Shown here: piece after piece, positions 1 to 11,364 of the stretch
Position numbering within the stretch: the first letter of the stretch is position 1
How the letters are laid out: each line of letters starts with the position of its first letter
From: Chytridium lagenaria
Lineage: Eukaryota; Chytridiomycota; Chytridiomycetes; Chytridiales; Chytridiaceae
Assembly (NCBI GenBank): GCA_025449115.1
Contig: JAHLKC010000004.1
Span: 62,001-126,000 of the forward strand
Length of the DNA stretch: 64,000 nt
Direction of reading: 5' to 3'
Program-made: the position numbers and the translations under genes
The notes under the pieces: generated by a model
Told to the model about the DNA's origin: nothing
What the model saw: the letters and a program-made list of their open reading frames with translations, nothing else
The model's database searches: none

Positions 1-1365
1 GGCCAGCGATTCTAAGACGAAACAGCAGCTCGAGTACCTTTGAATAAGGAGAGGTCGCAATCTGACGCTTCGGCCCCTCCTAAAAGCGAGGACGAAGCGT
101 CCAAGGCCTCTACCGCCGTCACGGAAACACCGGAAGGCGACGCACCGGAGGCGCCGAGGTTTAAACTGAACGTGGCTGCAATGGAGTTTAAGCCGCTCGG
201 CCCGGCTTTGGGTGCTTCATCAAATCTTACCCCTCAAAGGGTTAAATCGCCTGGACATGAAAAGGTGAATTATGTGCCAGCTTTTGCAGTTATCCTCAGT
301 GTGTCTGTATTGGCTTACGTATTGATAAGCAGCGTCCGCCTCTGTTAGCGGCAACCCCCGGCAAAACTCGAACTCGAGGAATTCGTATGGGAAAGGATTT
401 CAAAAGAATTCACAGAACTCACTGAAACAGCCCAATGCAGGGGGTGGGTATTTTATTTTAGTCGTTATTGGTATGGGTGCTGTCTAACTATAAGGTATTC
501 AGCTCCGGCATGGACAGTAGGTGGTCAATACCGCCCACAATTTGTTCCCGAATATCAGGAAGGTGGTGTATATGTGGGCGGAATGGACATGAATCAACAG
601 TACATGGCTTACCCTGTTGCTGCGCCGTATGGACAATACCCTCGTGGTGTGGTATGAATTTTTTTATCTTTAAGGGCTGTGCTGTATTTGCTTATCAGTT
701 TATTTTTAGCAGGTTATGGCACCTCGACCCTTTATCCCCGGAATGGCACCTCCAATGCCCATGCCTGGACCTGGAGGTGCGATCCCCGCATACCATCCGT
801 ACCTCCAGCAGTTTTCTCACATGCCCCAAATGCCCGGATATCCCCCACATCAGATGATGCCACCCCCTGGTGTTCGTGTCTACCAGCCCGGTCAGCCTAT
901 GCCGCCTCAAGGAGGTCATACAGCGCCACCCCCTGGTAACGGAAAGAATGGCGCACCTCCTGGTGGAGCGCAGCCGGGACAGGGACCACCTGTACCTGTA
1001 TTTCACCCGCAGTCGCAGATGCAGAGAGGACATTATGTGGCATCGCCGCCTGGAGGACCGATGTATCATCCGGGAGGGCCGGTGATGCCGGGGTATGCAC
1101 CGCCAGAGTATTATCAAGGACAACCCATGATGATAAACGCGCAGGGTGGAGTTTGGCCTAATGGTGGCGAACCAGTTCATATGGGTATGCTTTTCTTTCT
1201 TTTTTTTATCAGCGTCAAAAAAGATGGTTTAGCTTTTCAATTACTAAGTATGTGTGTGAAATAGGAGATGGACAGGTGCCTATGCCGCAAGGGCCCCCGA
1301 TGCAGCAAGAGCCCCCGGCCCCGGTGGCTGAAGGAGATGCAGTTGCAGCAGGCAGCAGCAAGTGA
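1..1365 (+). CDS. PBP1: Pbp1/ataxin-2 homologue, C-terminal part (5' end outside window)
   Basis: Ataxin-2/Pbp1 proteins bind poly(A)-binding protein and act in mRNA stability and stress granules. The visible part carries a clear PAM2 motif, FKLNVAAMEFKP, at about 160-195. PAWTVGGQYRPQF at about 505-543 matches the conserved C-terminal motif of Pbp1. A long Pro/Gly/Met/Gln-rich tail follows, ending in ...AAGSSK at a TGA (1363-1365). The N-terminal LSm and LsmAD domains would lie upstream of base 1. Introns are inferred at about 265-348, 454-500, 651-715 and 1183-1263; all have GT-AG type ends except the second, whose donor is unclear. A frame change near 35-45 and an uncertain acceptor near 348 suggest base errors or a misjudged intron. 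Family assignment rests on PAM2 plus the tail motif. I infer function from the family only. Confidence 0.8.
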
Positions 1366-1626
1366 AGCGAAGGTAATGGGTGCGAAGGTAGGCAGAACAA
1401 GGAACATGATAGAGAATGCATGTTGTTGCGGAAGGGGAAAGGAAATAAAAGAGATTCGCTCTGATGAGACAACAAAAACATTTATGTTGCTGTGGTGTGC
1501 ATGCTTAAGTATATTTGTGACATGGCAAAGGGAAGTCAGAGCTTATCTATGAGTATTTTTGGATCGTGAGTACACACGCATGCATTCATCGTTGCTCGAC
1601 AATTCAAACGCATGCCTTAGATTCAT
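1366..1626. other. Intergenic, Pbp1 to chorismate synthase remnant
   Basis: I see no conserved coding frame here. The stretch holds the presumed 3' UTR of Pbp1 and the upstream region of the broken chorismate synthase. Confidence 0.5.
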
Positions 1627-2970
1627 GCCGTCCAGATCCACTAGCACGTTTTTAAACGCCTCTCTTACGATTATCATGTCTCCAGATCTTACAGGATCAC
1701 CACCTTTGTTGAATCACATTGCAAGAGCGTTGGAGTCATTGTCAATGAATGTCCTCCCGACCTCGCACTCATTGAAGCCGATGTTCAACCCCAACTCAGC
1801 TGTAGAAGACCTGGTCAAAGCAACTTGACTACACCCGTAAGCTTCCCATATCCCCTCTTTTGGTTTCTCTGAATGAACGTTATAGAGAGATGAAAAAGAC
1901 AAAGTGACGATTTTATCCGGAACTGAATAGGGGTTTACTCTTAAAACACCTACTTCCTCATGATTACAGTGAGACGGATCTGTATCCCCGACCCAGTCAC
2001 GCAGACTACGCGTACGTTGAGAAATATGGGGTCAAGGTATCAAGTGGAGGTGGTAGGAGTTCAGCAGGAGAGACAATTGGCGATGTGCTATTGCCCTACG
2101 TCTTAAATTATTAACCCCTGTATTTTTTGTTTAGGGCCGGGTTGCTGCGCAGCTGTAGCAGAAAATACTTGAAAACTGTGCATAATAGTGAGGTGGTGGC
2201 GTTTGTGAATTCAGTGGGACATGTGAGCGTTGAACCTGAGACGTTACATTACAAGTGGGCGAAGGAGGGGGCTTTAAATGAAAGATTGGGGGAAGGAGCT
2301 CTTGGAGAATGTGCAGAGGCGTCAGGTAGATTCAAATGAAAGTGAGGTGTCCGGATAAGGAATCTGCTGATGGAATTCCGGAGGTGAGGTTGGTGTCTCA
2401 ATTTTTCTTCCTATGTCTTCACACATCAGTGGATTTCTACATTCATTCCTTTCCGACCCTTATCTCTTCATATATTTTATTCGCTGATATTGACCTGATA
2501 TTATTTTTGTAAAGTCATTTTTGCTAGAGACGCCAAAGACTCCATTGGTAGCGCGGTTTCCGCGTGATCGGGAACCTGCCTACAGATTTGGGTGAGTCTT
2601 GTTTCGATAAATTCGAGGTCAAGCTTGCGCACGCCATGCTTTCGATCCCCGCAATAAAGGAGTTTTGAGATTGGAAGTGGACTCGCTGGAACCAGCATTC
2701 CAGGCCACTTGCACAATGATGCTTTTTACGTGAACGAACAGGGGAAGTTGTGGACAGAGACCAATTTTTCGGGTGGTATTTAGGTGCGCTTATATAGTAT
2801 CAATAGTTCTGTCTGAGATCATTCTTTTCTATGATCCTTTTTGGATGCTGGGTTTCAGCTTAATGTTGGCCCAAACTGGACATCGTGCTCTTGCTGTCCC
2901 GCTTGCGATTGATAACGTAGCGGCGATACTACCTATTCTTAGGGGAGAGTTTGGTTCTGACACCATGTAA
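1627..2970 (+). pseudogene. ARO2: Chorismate synthase, decayed copy
   Basis: Chorismate synthase makes chorismate from EPSP, the last shikimate step. Recognisable blocks in order are [13 protein letters not shown] (about 1695), [12 protein letters not shown] (about 1802), then after an intron [13 protein letters not shown] (about 1888), [20 protein letters not shown] (about 1958), [19 protein letters not shown] (about 2023), EKYLKTVHNSEVVAFVNSVG, ARDAKDSIGSAVS (about 2527), LAHAMLSIPAIKEF, and IGSGLAGTSIPGHLHNDAFY. A TAG interrupts the block after SGTE. The segment normally between the TP of that block and PHDYSE is missing. At least three one-base shifts occur. Invariant residues are replaced: Gly to Val in the GESH motif, Arg to Cys in RRRPGQS, Arg to Gly in SARETIG. 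The C-terminal end is barely recognisable (about 2870-2970). I call it a pseudogene; a working copy may exist elsewhere. Confidence 0.85.
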
Positions 2971-3530
2971 CTTGGTTTAAGTCGATTATTTTATCGGCTT
3001 TAAAGGGTTACACTTTTTTTCACTCTCACATTTTAGTGAATAAAATACGTCATGCGATTTCTTATTTTTTAGGATTTTTTCATTTGTTTTATTTGTTTTT
3101 TGGTGACAGCAAAAGTGGGCATCAGAGAACAAAAGAAAGAGGTCTAATTTTTGAAATTCGGATGGGGTGGAGCCACCGATGGTAATCTACAGGTAAAGCT
3201 GGGCGTTACGTGGATTTAATAAAAAAGGGAGAACAGTGCAGAAAGATTATTTGGCTCAACAACAAAAATATAAAGGTTAATATTATTATGATTAGGTAGA
3301 AGACTCTGTGAGAGGATAGATTTCTTACCAGTTTCTCAAAGTTTATAAACTCCCTTGCTCTTCTCAGCCTTAAGATTGCGCATCCTTTAGTCTCTGAACT
3401 TTCACGACACACTGGGGGCCATGTTATGTACCCATTAAATATTATTCTGACAATTCAACAAACAAACAAACTACTGATAATATTTATTTGCTGGTGTGTT
3501 TTTGTGTCCTCTTTCCCTCCATTATTCTCA

Positions 3531-3565
3531 AATAATAAATAAATAAATAAATAAATAAAAATAAT
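3531..3565. repeat. (AAAT)n microsatellite
   Basis: About eight copies of AAAT in tandem, read directly. Confidence 0.9.
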
Positions 3566-3623
3566 TTTGATGTGAGATGGCTCATTGAAATATCATTGGT
3601 CACTGAAATCATTTTCCTTATCT

Positions 3624-3642
3624 ATTAATTAATTAATTAATT
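3624..3642. repeat. (ATTA)n microsatellite
   Basis: About five tandem copies of a TTAA/ATTA unit, read directly. Confidence 0.85.
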
Positions 3643-3740
3643 CAATTTACATACACATGAATTATATATATATTATTATTGATTAAAGAAAAGGAAAAGA
3701 AAAAAAAAAAAGAAGCCTCTGTGCCCGTGCCGTCATCAAA

Positions 3741-3788
3741 CCCATCAACCCATCAACCCATCCATCCATCCATCCATCCATCCATCCA
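3741..3788. repeat. CCCATCAA then (CCAT)n repeat
   Basis: A CCCATCAA-type unit occurs twice and then runs into about seven copies of CCAT. It lies about 300 bp upstream of the cystathionine beta-lyase start. Confidence 0.9.
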
Positions 3789-4080
3789 CTTTACTTTTAC
3801 TCACTCATCTACTCTAATCTGCACGTAGCATCTCTTTTAAACGTTACTTGCTGACCTTTCTTTTGAATTGGAGGCATGAGTCCAGTATCCTTCCCAACAA
3901 TATCACCACTCACACCTCCACCTCAACCACTGTGACTACTGTATCCAACCTTTTCCATCATCGCCTTCTTCACCTCTGCTTCCTTCTTCCTCATTCATTT
4001 CCACGTCGAGCTCAGTCGCTACTCTGATTGACCTGCAATCTTCCTCCACTCTGTCTCGCCTTGATACCGCTACCACGCCC

Positions 4081-5667
4081 ATGGCCTCGTCACATCTGTC
4101 AAGTCCTTTGACTCCTTTCTCTGTTGTGAATAACTCTGAAGATGGCATTTCACTTCAGGAGCAACCTGTAAGGAGGCCCAAGAAGTACAGCCCAGCCACA
4201 GATTGTGTCTTTGTTTCGAATACGGGCATTCGTGAACCATATGGTGCTAGTGCCGTCCCCATCTACCAGACTGCCACATTTAAGCAGACTTCTGCATCCG
4301 AGATGGGTGATTATGATTACACCCGCTCTGGTAACCCGACACGAACAAGTTTAGGTGAGTCACCTTTTTTTCTGACCTCGGAGAAGCCCCTTTCGTCAAA
4401 AAAAAGTTCATACGAATGGCATGAGGATCACGGAGCGGGTGCTGTTGATGTTGAACATCTGATCCCAATTACCCTTTTTTTTTTCCCTACTATAATTTGT
4501 TAACCGCCCTGCATTCTATTTTTCAGAAACACATCTCGCAAAGATCATGGGCGCTTCCCGAGCATTTGCCACATCTACTGGCATGAGTGCATTTGACATG
4601 ATTACGCGGTTAGTCAAGAATGGCGAAGAGATTATTGCTGGGATGATCTTTATGGAGGTTAGTTGATCAGGGTTTGCTTTTATCAAGACGCGCTCTGGTA
4701 ATTCCATTTTACTAATAACATACAATCATGTTGTTATAGGAACCAACCGTCTCTTGGCCCTTCTCGAACGCACTAATGGCGTCGTTGTTCACCATGTCAA
4801 CACGACTCAAGTCTCTTGCGTAGAAAAGGTTCTCAACGAAAGGACGCGCATGGTTTTGCTAGAGTCACCGACAAATCCACTCATCAAGATTGCCGATATT
4901 CCTGGCATTGTTGCCGCTGTCAGACGGATTGTTCCCAATGCTTTGGTTGTGGTTGACAATACCATGATGAGCCCGCTTCTTTTGAAAACGCTCGAACTCG
5001 GCGCCGACATTGAGTACCACTCTGGTACCAAGTTTCTTAGCGGGCATCATACCTCATGGCAGGTGTTATTGGTGTGAGAAGTCCCGATGTGGCACAGGTA
5101 AATACTTTTTCTCCAATGTCATTCATACTACATCGCTTTTTTACTGATAACGTTTTAATTCTTTCTCTTGTTATAATAGCAAATTGCCTTTGTCATCAAC
5201 GCGACCGGATCAGGACTCGCGCCCTTGACTGGCTTCCTCCTCCTCCGCGGCATTAAGACTTTGTCACTCCGTGTCGAACGCCAGCAGCAAAATGCACAGC
5301 GCATAGCGGAACACCTTGAATCGCGTGGTCTTCGCGTCGCCTACCCCGGTCTTAAATCTCATCCAGGCCGAAATCTTCACTTGAGCATGGCTAAAGGTGC
5401 CGGAGCTGTTCTCAGCTTACCACTGGAAGTGTTGAGACTAGTCAAAGGATTGTTGAGGGGACACAGCTTTGGGGGATCAGTGTTAGTTTTGGGTGTGTGA
5501 ATTCGTTGATTAGCATGCCTTGCGCCATGTCGCATGCATCGATACCAGCTCATGTGAGGCAGGAGAGGAATTTGCCAGAGGATTTGATTAGGCTTTGTGT
5601 GGGGATTGAAGATTGCGATGATCTTTTGGAGGATTTGGAAGCGTCTCTTGTTGCTGCTGGATTATAG
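4081..5667 (+). CDS. STR3: Cystathionine beta-lyase (PLP-dependent), with three frame breaks
   Basis: This Cys/Met-metabolism PLP enzyme cleaves cystathionine to homocysteine in methionine synthesis. Exons are about 4081-4354, 4527-4657, 4740-5097 and 5182-5667, all with GT-AG introns. Motifs are DYDYTRSGNPTR (PLP phosphate region), GASRAFATSTGMSAF, LLESPTNPL, and YHSGTKFLSGHH, which contains the PLP lysine. MAGVIGVRSPDVAQ follows in a shifted frame and favours beta-lyase over gamma-synthase. The C-terminal block SFGCVNSLISMPCAMSHAS is conserved to a TAG at 5665. One base appears to be missing at about 4641 (GGG before ATGAT), 5050 and 5418. Because catalytic residues and the whole length are preserved, I think the gene is real and the breaks are sequence errors, unlike its neighbour. 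The decayed chorismate synthase next door leaves recent inactivation as an alternative. Confidence 0.85.
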
Positions 5668-6072
5668 TGTCATCCAGTTACTTCCTTCTTCTTGCTTTGT
5701 TTAGCTCGTCTACGTAAACACTTTTCTCAAATCCCTTTCAATGACTGGTTTCGTATTTTTTTTGGACTCACGTCTTACCTTTTTTTTCCCTTTTTCTTTG
5801 TATTTAAGATGGTCTGTTTTCCATTAAATTGAAAAGGGTATTTATTACCTGTTGGTAACAGTATCAAATTGGAACTTGCTTACAGACGTATAGATACGTT
5901 TAGCGACCTTGAGCATAAAACGATTTCTCGTCTGATTTATTTCATATTGACCTTTGCTGATGGAAGTTTTTGGAAGTGTTTTGACATTATTATGGGGAGA
6001 GGCGTGACCAATTGTTGAAGGGTTGAACGCAATAAATTTTTCAACCCATCCCCATCCCATTCATCCACCACT
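5668..6072. other. Intergenic, STR3 to SGT2
   Basis: T-rich 3' flank of STR3 and upstream region of SGT2. No conserved coding frame was seen. Confidence 0.6.
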
Positions 6073-7775
6073 ATGGACCAAACCGAGAAGCGCCAGAGAC
6101 TTGCATTCGCGATCTGCGATTTTCTGAACACCTCCATCAAGAACGGCATCATCAAGGAGGACGATGCTGAGGGCATTGAAGGTGCAGAGATAAATCCAAC
6201 AGATCCCTTATCTTGAAAAGACGTTATGTCCTCCTCCAGTCTGTTTCCTCATCTTAATCTTCTGTCTTCTTTCTTTTATAGTCGCCATTCAGTGCATTGG
6301 AGAGGCTTTCGGTGTGGACCCTTCTGACCCTGAACAGCAGTCAAAGCTTTCCGTCAAGCCTGCATCGTTGAGCACCATCTTTGACGTTTTTCTCCAAACC
6401 CAGAAGAAGGTCGCCGAGAAGGTGGGTTTCTTTGGAAAGGGGAATCTTTTCTACTGCGCCATTCTCTTTTCCGTCTTTTAAAGTATTATGGGAAGGAGCT
6501 GGTACTGTAACATGATTACATGATCTATTTTTTTTTTTCATTGTTATATATCAGTTGAAAACATATATGCGGCATTTGCTTTGTTCTATTACTCTTTTGA
6601 TCTTCGGCTTCTTTTTTACCGCTTTGCTTTTCTCACCCTTCTTTTTCGCGCCGTCATTATTTCCGTCACATCGTTTCCTTCCCCATGCGCCGAAAACATG
6701 ACAGTCCGAAACCCCAAAAGCCGATGACGTGAGTATATTCGTAAATCATCATCATATCTTGTTCAATTCGTTTCATTTCGTCTGTGCTGATATTTTTTTA
6801 GAAGGAGGCCATTAAGGCCAAGGCAGAGGCTTTGAAGGGTGCCGGAAACAAGTTGATGGCCGACCGTAAATACGCGGAAGCTATTGCCAAGTACACTGAG
6901 GCGATTGAGCTTGACCCTGGAAACGCGGTTTACTACGCTAACAGGTTGGGGTTTAGATTGATTGACATACCTGGGGTGTTATCTTAATGTCGTTTTTTTT
7001 CTGCGTTTTCTTTCCAATAGGGCTGCAGCATACAGCCAGAGTGGAGACCATGCAAACGCTGTTGAGGACGCTAAGCTTGCCGTTGAGGCTGACCCTGACT
7101 ACAGCAAGGCGTACAGTCGTATGGGGTGAGTTTGATTATTATATCTTTCGATGCTGTTCAGTGTTTTATTAATCTTTAAACTAAAAAACGCTATTTAGAC
7201 ATGCTCACTTCTGCCTCGGTGATTTTAAGGAAGCCGTTGACGCATACGAGCGCGGTCTCCGTCTTGACCCCGGAAACCAATCTATGAAGCAATCCCTTGC
7301 GGCTGCCCGGAATAAGCTTGATGAGGCTGGTGGCGTCACTCGTGATGTGGATAGCTCGGAAAGCGCTGGAGGATTCCCGGGTATGCCTGGAGGTGCTGGT
7401 GGAATGGATTTTGCGTCCATGTTGAGCAACCCCAACTTTATGAGCATGGCGTCGCAGATGATGACTAACCCCGCTGTGTCGCAAATGTTGAACAACCCTG
7501 CTGTTGCCCAGATGTGAGTTTGAGGGTTGCCTTGATTTTTTTCCATTCCTTTTTTAAAAGGGTATTGCATGAGTTTTGGTTGATGCTTGTTTTACATCTA
7601 CTGTCTCCATTCCTTTGGTTGAGATGCGGATGTACTATGAATGATGCTCTGTTCTGACCTCAACATTTGTTACAGGGCGCAGAACTTGATGCAAGACCCC
7701 AGTGCCCTTCAGAACCTCATGAGCAATCCCGAGATTGCAAAGCTTGCTGCTGGTATGGGCTCAGACAAGAAGTGA
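6073..7775 (+). CDS. SGT2: SGT2-type TPR co-chaperone
   Basis: SGT2/SGTA receives tail-anchored membrane proteins and hands them to the GET pathway; it also binds Hsp70 and Hsp90. Seven exons are readable without any frame break: about 6073-6181, 6282-6421, 6705-6728 (only 24 nt), 6802-6944, 7021-7125, 7199-7513 and 7676-7775. The N-terminal dimerisation helix region (RLAFAICDFLNTSIKNG) is followed by three TPRs (ALKGAGNKLMADRKYAEAIA, AAAYSQSGDHANAVEDAKLA, AHFCLGDFKEAVDAYERGL). Then come a Gly/Met-rich linker and an STI1-like Asn-Pro/Met repeat region ending MGSDKK. Length and order match the family. It is one of the few multi-exon genes here needing no correction. Confidence 0.93.
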
Positions 7776-7911
7776 AACCCCTTTTTTTTTCTGGAATAAA
7801 GCATCCTTTCCCTGCGTGCTCGTTGAATGAGCAAGTTTGTCCATGATTCAATCACCTTTTCTCAAATTCAAAACATTTACAAACTTTTGACAAGGCGACA
7901 ATTCTACGAGA

Positions 7912-10900
7912 ATGCGTTGCTTCATCTCTAACGTCGACACTCCGCTGGGCCACAACCTGGGTCGAGTGCTCTCATCCACCGCCATTGGATCAAGGCGTGA
8001 ACAGGAACCTGATGATGAGGAGGGATCAACAACAGAGGATGGGAGAAGGGTGGGTCTGGGGCTAAGAATGGACAGCCTGGAAAGGAGACGTACAAGATTC
8101 TTGGAACCATGTCGAGACCCAGACAGAAGAATCTGGATGATCATGGAGTTGATATGGGGGATGGACCTATTTCAGGAGGTGGATTGATGCCGAGTCTTCC
8201 TGGACCTTTGACGGATTCGGGGATAAGAAGAAGGATGGAGCGAGAAGAGAGCAGATTGAAAAGTTTGCTGTTCCTGGGAAAACGCCGAAATGGGTTTCGG
8301 AGGTTGTTCCCGTAAGTCTTGCATATCGTATTATCTCCATGTTTTGGATACATCTGTTTGGTTATATTTTGTATGAGCGTATTGTGGACATTATTTTTGT
8401 TCGTAATTAATGCGTTGGAAATATAGACGGACGATAAGGAGGAGCTGACTCGGGCGCTTACTTCTGCTGATGTGATTATTTACGATATTGTGCAATCCGC
8501 TGACGAGGCGGCTTGGGCAATTGAAAGTAAGTCAAGCTTTTTAATGCTCTCCTTCTCCCAAAGAACATATAAATGGTGTGAAAGAACTATTATCAAAAAA
8601 ACAACAAAAAACAACTACTCCTCCGGCCTTACACTTTTGCGTTATCAGTGCTCTCCGAAATTTCCGATACTTTACCGACAAACCAAAAGTATTTATCGGT
8701 ATCTCCACCATCATGACGTGGGCGAAAACCAAAGTCGATCAGGTAATCCCCATCCCCATAAAAAAGTCTTTACTAACCCGAATTAAAAGGATGACCCAGA
8801 CGCGTTCTTAGCGGAAGATGAATACCGACGTCGAAAACCTCATCCTAATTTCAAAAACCACATTGGGATTGAAAAGAACATCATTAAAGCTGGGAAAAAG
8901 AGCGCGTTGCATACCTATGTGATTGCGGCGGGTTGGTGTATCATTCGGGGGATTCCATATTTCATTACTTGTTCAAGGTAGGGGTTTTTACGTTGATGTA
9001 GTTTTTTCTAATTTTTTTGGAAATGATTGAAATAACGTTGTAAATGATGTAGTCTGCATGGCATAATGACGAAGAACTTGTGTGTTTTGGTGATGGAAAC
9101 AATATCGTCCCCACCATTCATCTTGACGATCTTTGCAATATTATAGTGGAAGTTGCGGAAACGACTCCCGAATCAAAATACTTTCTCGCCATTGATGAAT
9201 CGAAAAACTCGCTCTATGAGATCACAAAGGTACCGCGTATTTTAATCCCTTTCACAGTACTGATCAAGCGTAGGCTGTCTCTGAAGGTCTTGCTTCAGGA
9301 AAGTCAAGAAACTACCAAAAGAAATTGCATTGGTGAATAAGGGTTTACCACAGAGTGATTACGACATGTTATTAGTGAATCTGAGACTAGAACCGGGGCA
9401 TGTGAAGGATATGACCTTTGAATGGAAATATGAGGTGAGGAGTTTTATCTATTTTTGGAGGATTCTGATGTCTTTTTCAAGTCGGGTATTGGTTGAAAAT
9501 ATCAATCAACTCGTGCAAGAGTATAAGGATGCGAGAGGTCTTCATCCTCTGAAAAGCGATTTCTTCATGGACCACCTGCATCAGGAAAAACCCAGATTGC
9601 ACGTCAGATCGCCCAACATTACGAGATTCATTATATTGAAGTGGAAACCATCGTTAAAGAGGCCGTCACCAAGCTTGTGAGTATTTGTTTCAAATAGTCA
9701 ACTTTATTGATGTAAATGGAACATAGGAATCTCGTATTGCCGAAGCCACCGCCTCGGAAGACAGCGAGGAAGATGTAGACGGACTCAAAGATTTCCTTGA
9801 AGAACTTCGCGAAGCTTATAAAGCCAATAACGGGAAATACCCTGACCATCATGTCATCAACTTTGTAAAGGATAAACTTAAATCTATGCCTTGTAGAAAC
9901 CAAGGTTACGTGCTGGATGGATACCCAACAAACTTGGAGGAAGCTGCTAGTCTTTTCAAATGTGAGTCGATCTTACTTGCATGGAAGGGAATGTTTCAGT
10001 ACGACCACCTTAACCCTTTTCTCAAGCTATGAGCGAGGAAGACGCGAAAGAGGAGCGATCGTTCCCTAACGCTGACGAACTCATCATCCCAGAATTCATT
10101 ATCTCGCTTGAAGCTTCCGATGAGTTCATCAAGGAACGCATCATGAATATCCCGGAAGCATCGCTTGAGCACAAAAACACTGAAGAAGGTGAAGCTTCAT
10201 TAATCACGTTTAATCACGTCCCGCGTGTATTAATTGATGAAATATTATACTACAGTTCTTGTACGTCGTCTCGAGGAATACCGCAATCAAAACACGGAGG
10301 AAAACACCGTCCTCAACTTTTTCGACGAACTCGAGATTCATCCCTTAATTGTCCCCATAGAGTCAAAATCTATTGAGGCTGTTCTGGAGCCTATCCTTAA
10401 GCATCTGGGACAAGCAAGAAATTATGGTCCGTCACCAGAGCAGATTGCAGAAAAGAAGAGAGTGGAGGAAGAGAAAAGGGTGAGCAGTCAGGCCGTGTAG
10501 TTCTCTTCGTGTGTATTTCGAAATTCGGTCACCCCTAACACTTAATGTACATATACTTTCTCAAAATAAAACAGGCCAAAGGAGGCTGCCTCAGCCGAAG
10601 AGGAGCGCGTCAAGAGGGAAAAGGAAGAATCGGAGCGGCAAAGCAAGTCCATCGCGGAATGGGTAAGTAACACTTTCCATCCTGCAATTGCGTCTTAACG
10701 TGTTCTCTAGAACGCACGCATGGAGGAAATTCGCAAGCAAGAACAAGATGTACTTGAAGCTCAATCCGTCCCTCTTCGTAATTACTTGATGAAATACGTC
10801 ATGCCCACTCTCACGACAGGGTTGATTGAGGTCTGCAAAGCGCGGCCAGATGTACGACCACCATATGAACTTTCATGTTATTGACGTTTTCTTTTTCTTT

Positions 10901-10970
10901 TTCACAGGATCCCATTGACTATCTCGCAGAGTTTTTATTCAAACACAATTCTATCCCATCGCAACTGTAA
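7912..10970 (+). CDS. AK7: Adenylate kinase 7 (cilium-associated), several frame breaks
   Basis: AK7 is an adenylate kinase of motile cilia, thought to balance ATP/ADP/AMP in the axoneme. The order of parts matches the family. An N-terminal Rossmann-like domain starts [20 protein letters not shown] and holds [28 protein letters not shown] and [17 protein letters not shown] (about 9081). Then [20 protein letters not shown], an adenylate kinase domain with P-loop GPPASGKT (9569-9592) and [14 protein letters not shown] (lid side), FDELEIHP, and a charged helix. A C-terminal Dpy-30 motif reads [20 protein letters not shown] (about 10780) to [16 protein letters not shown]. The TAA is at 10968. One-base losses are needed near 8060, 8222, 8932, 9300 and 9560. 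The last exons are intact. AK7 is lost from non-flagellated fungi, so this points to a zoospore-forming organism. Confidence 0.92.
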
Positions 10971-11364
10971 TTTTCAAAATTAAGACGATCAAAATGTGGG
11001 CTTTATACAAATATAAATATGTGAACGGACCAAAACATAAAAGATTGGTGGAGTCAATGGTATGCAAAGAGCAGATATTCGGGGAAGTAGGGGCGTATAG
11101 AAAAGCGGGACGGCAGTTGAAATTATGAATTGCTGGATTTCGTTGTTACGGGAAGTAGCTTGATTTTTCGGGCTTCAATCTTTGAGTATCATATCGACCC
11201 TTATCCGCTGACATCAGCGGAACATCCCTTCTTGAATTATGAAGCTCTTGAATAAAGGCGAAGTCACGATTTTTCATTTCATCCTTGTATCTCGAAACGT
11301 CACGAAGAGGGCTCGATTGCCTGTCTGTGTCTTTTAAACCTTCCGATGCACCAGTTTGTCTCAG
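10971..11364. other. Convergent intergenic, AK7 and SAS-6 3' ends
   Basis: No conserved frame. It holds the 3' UTRs of two convergent flagellar genes. Confidence 0.5.

Larger units (their letters stand above)
2971..4080. other. AT-rich intergenic region with microsatellites
   Basis: No coding frame is conserved here. It contains three simple repeats listed separately, long A and T runs, and a pyrimidine-rich stretch (about 3720-4080) just before the cystathionine beta-lyase start that probably includes its promoter and 5' UTR. Confidence 0.6.

Noticed and set aside
468..857. Overlapping open readings on both strands inside the Pbp1 tail.
   Set aside because: They are shadows of the Pro/Gly-rich frame, which carries the family motifs.
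4081..5667. Calling cystathionine beta-lyase a pseudogene like its neighbour.
   Set aside because: All catalytic motifs and full length are preserved, and its breaks resemble those in essential genes nearby.
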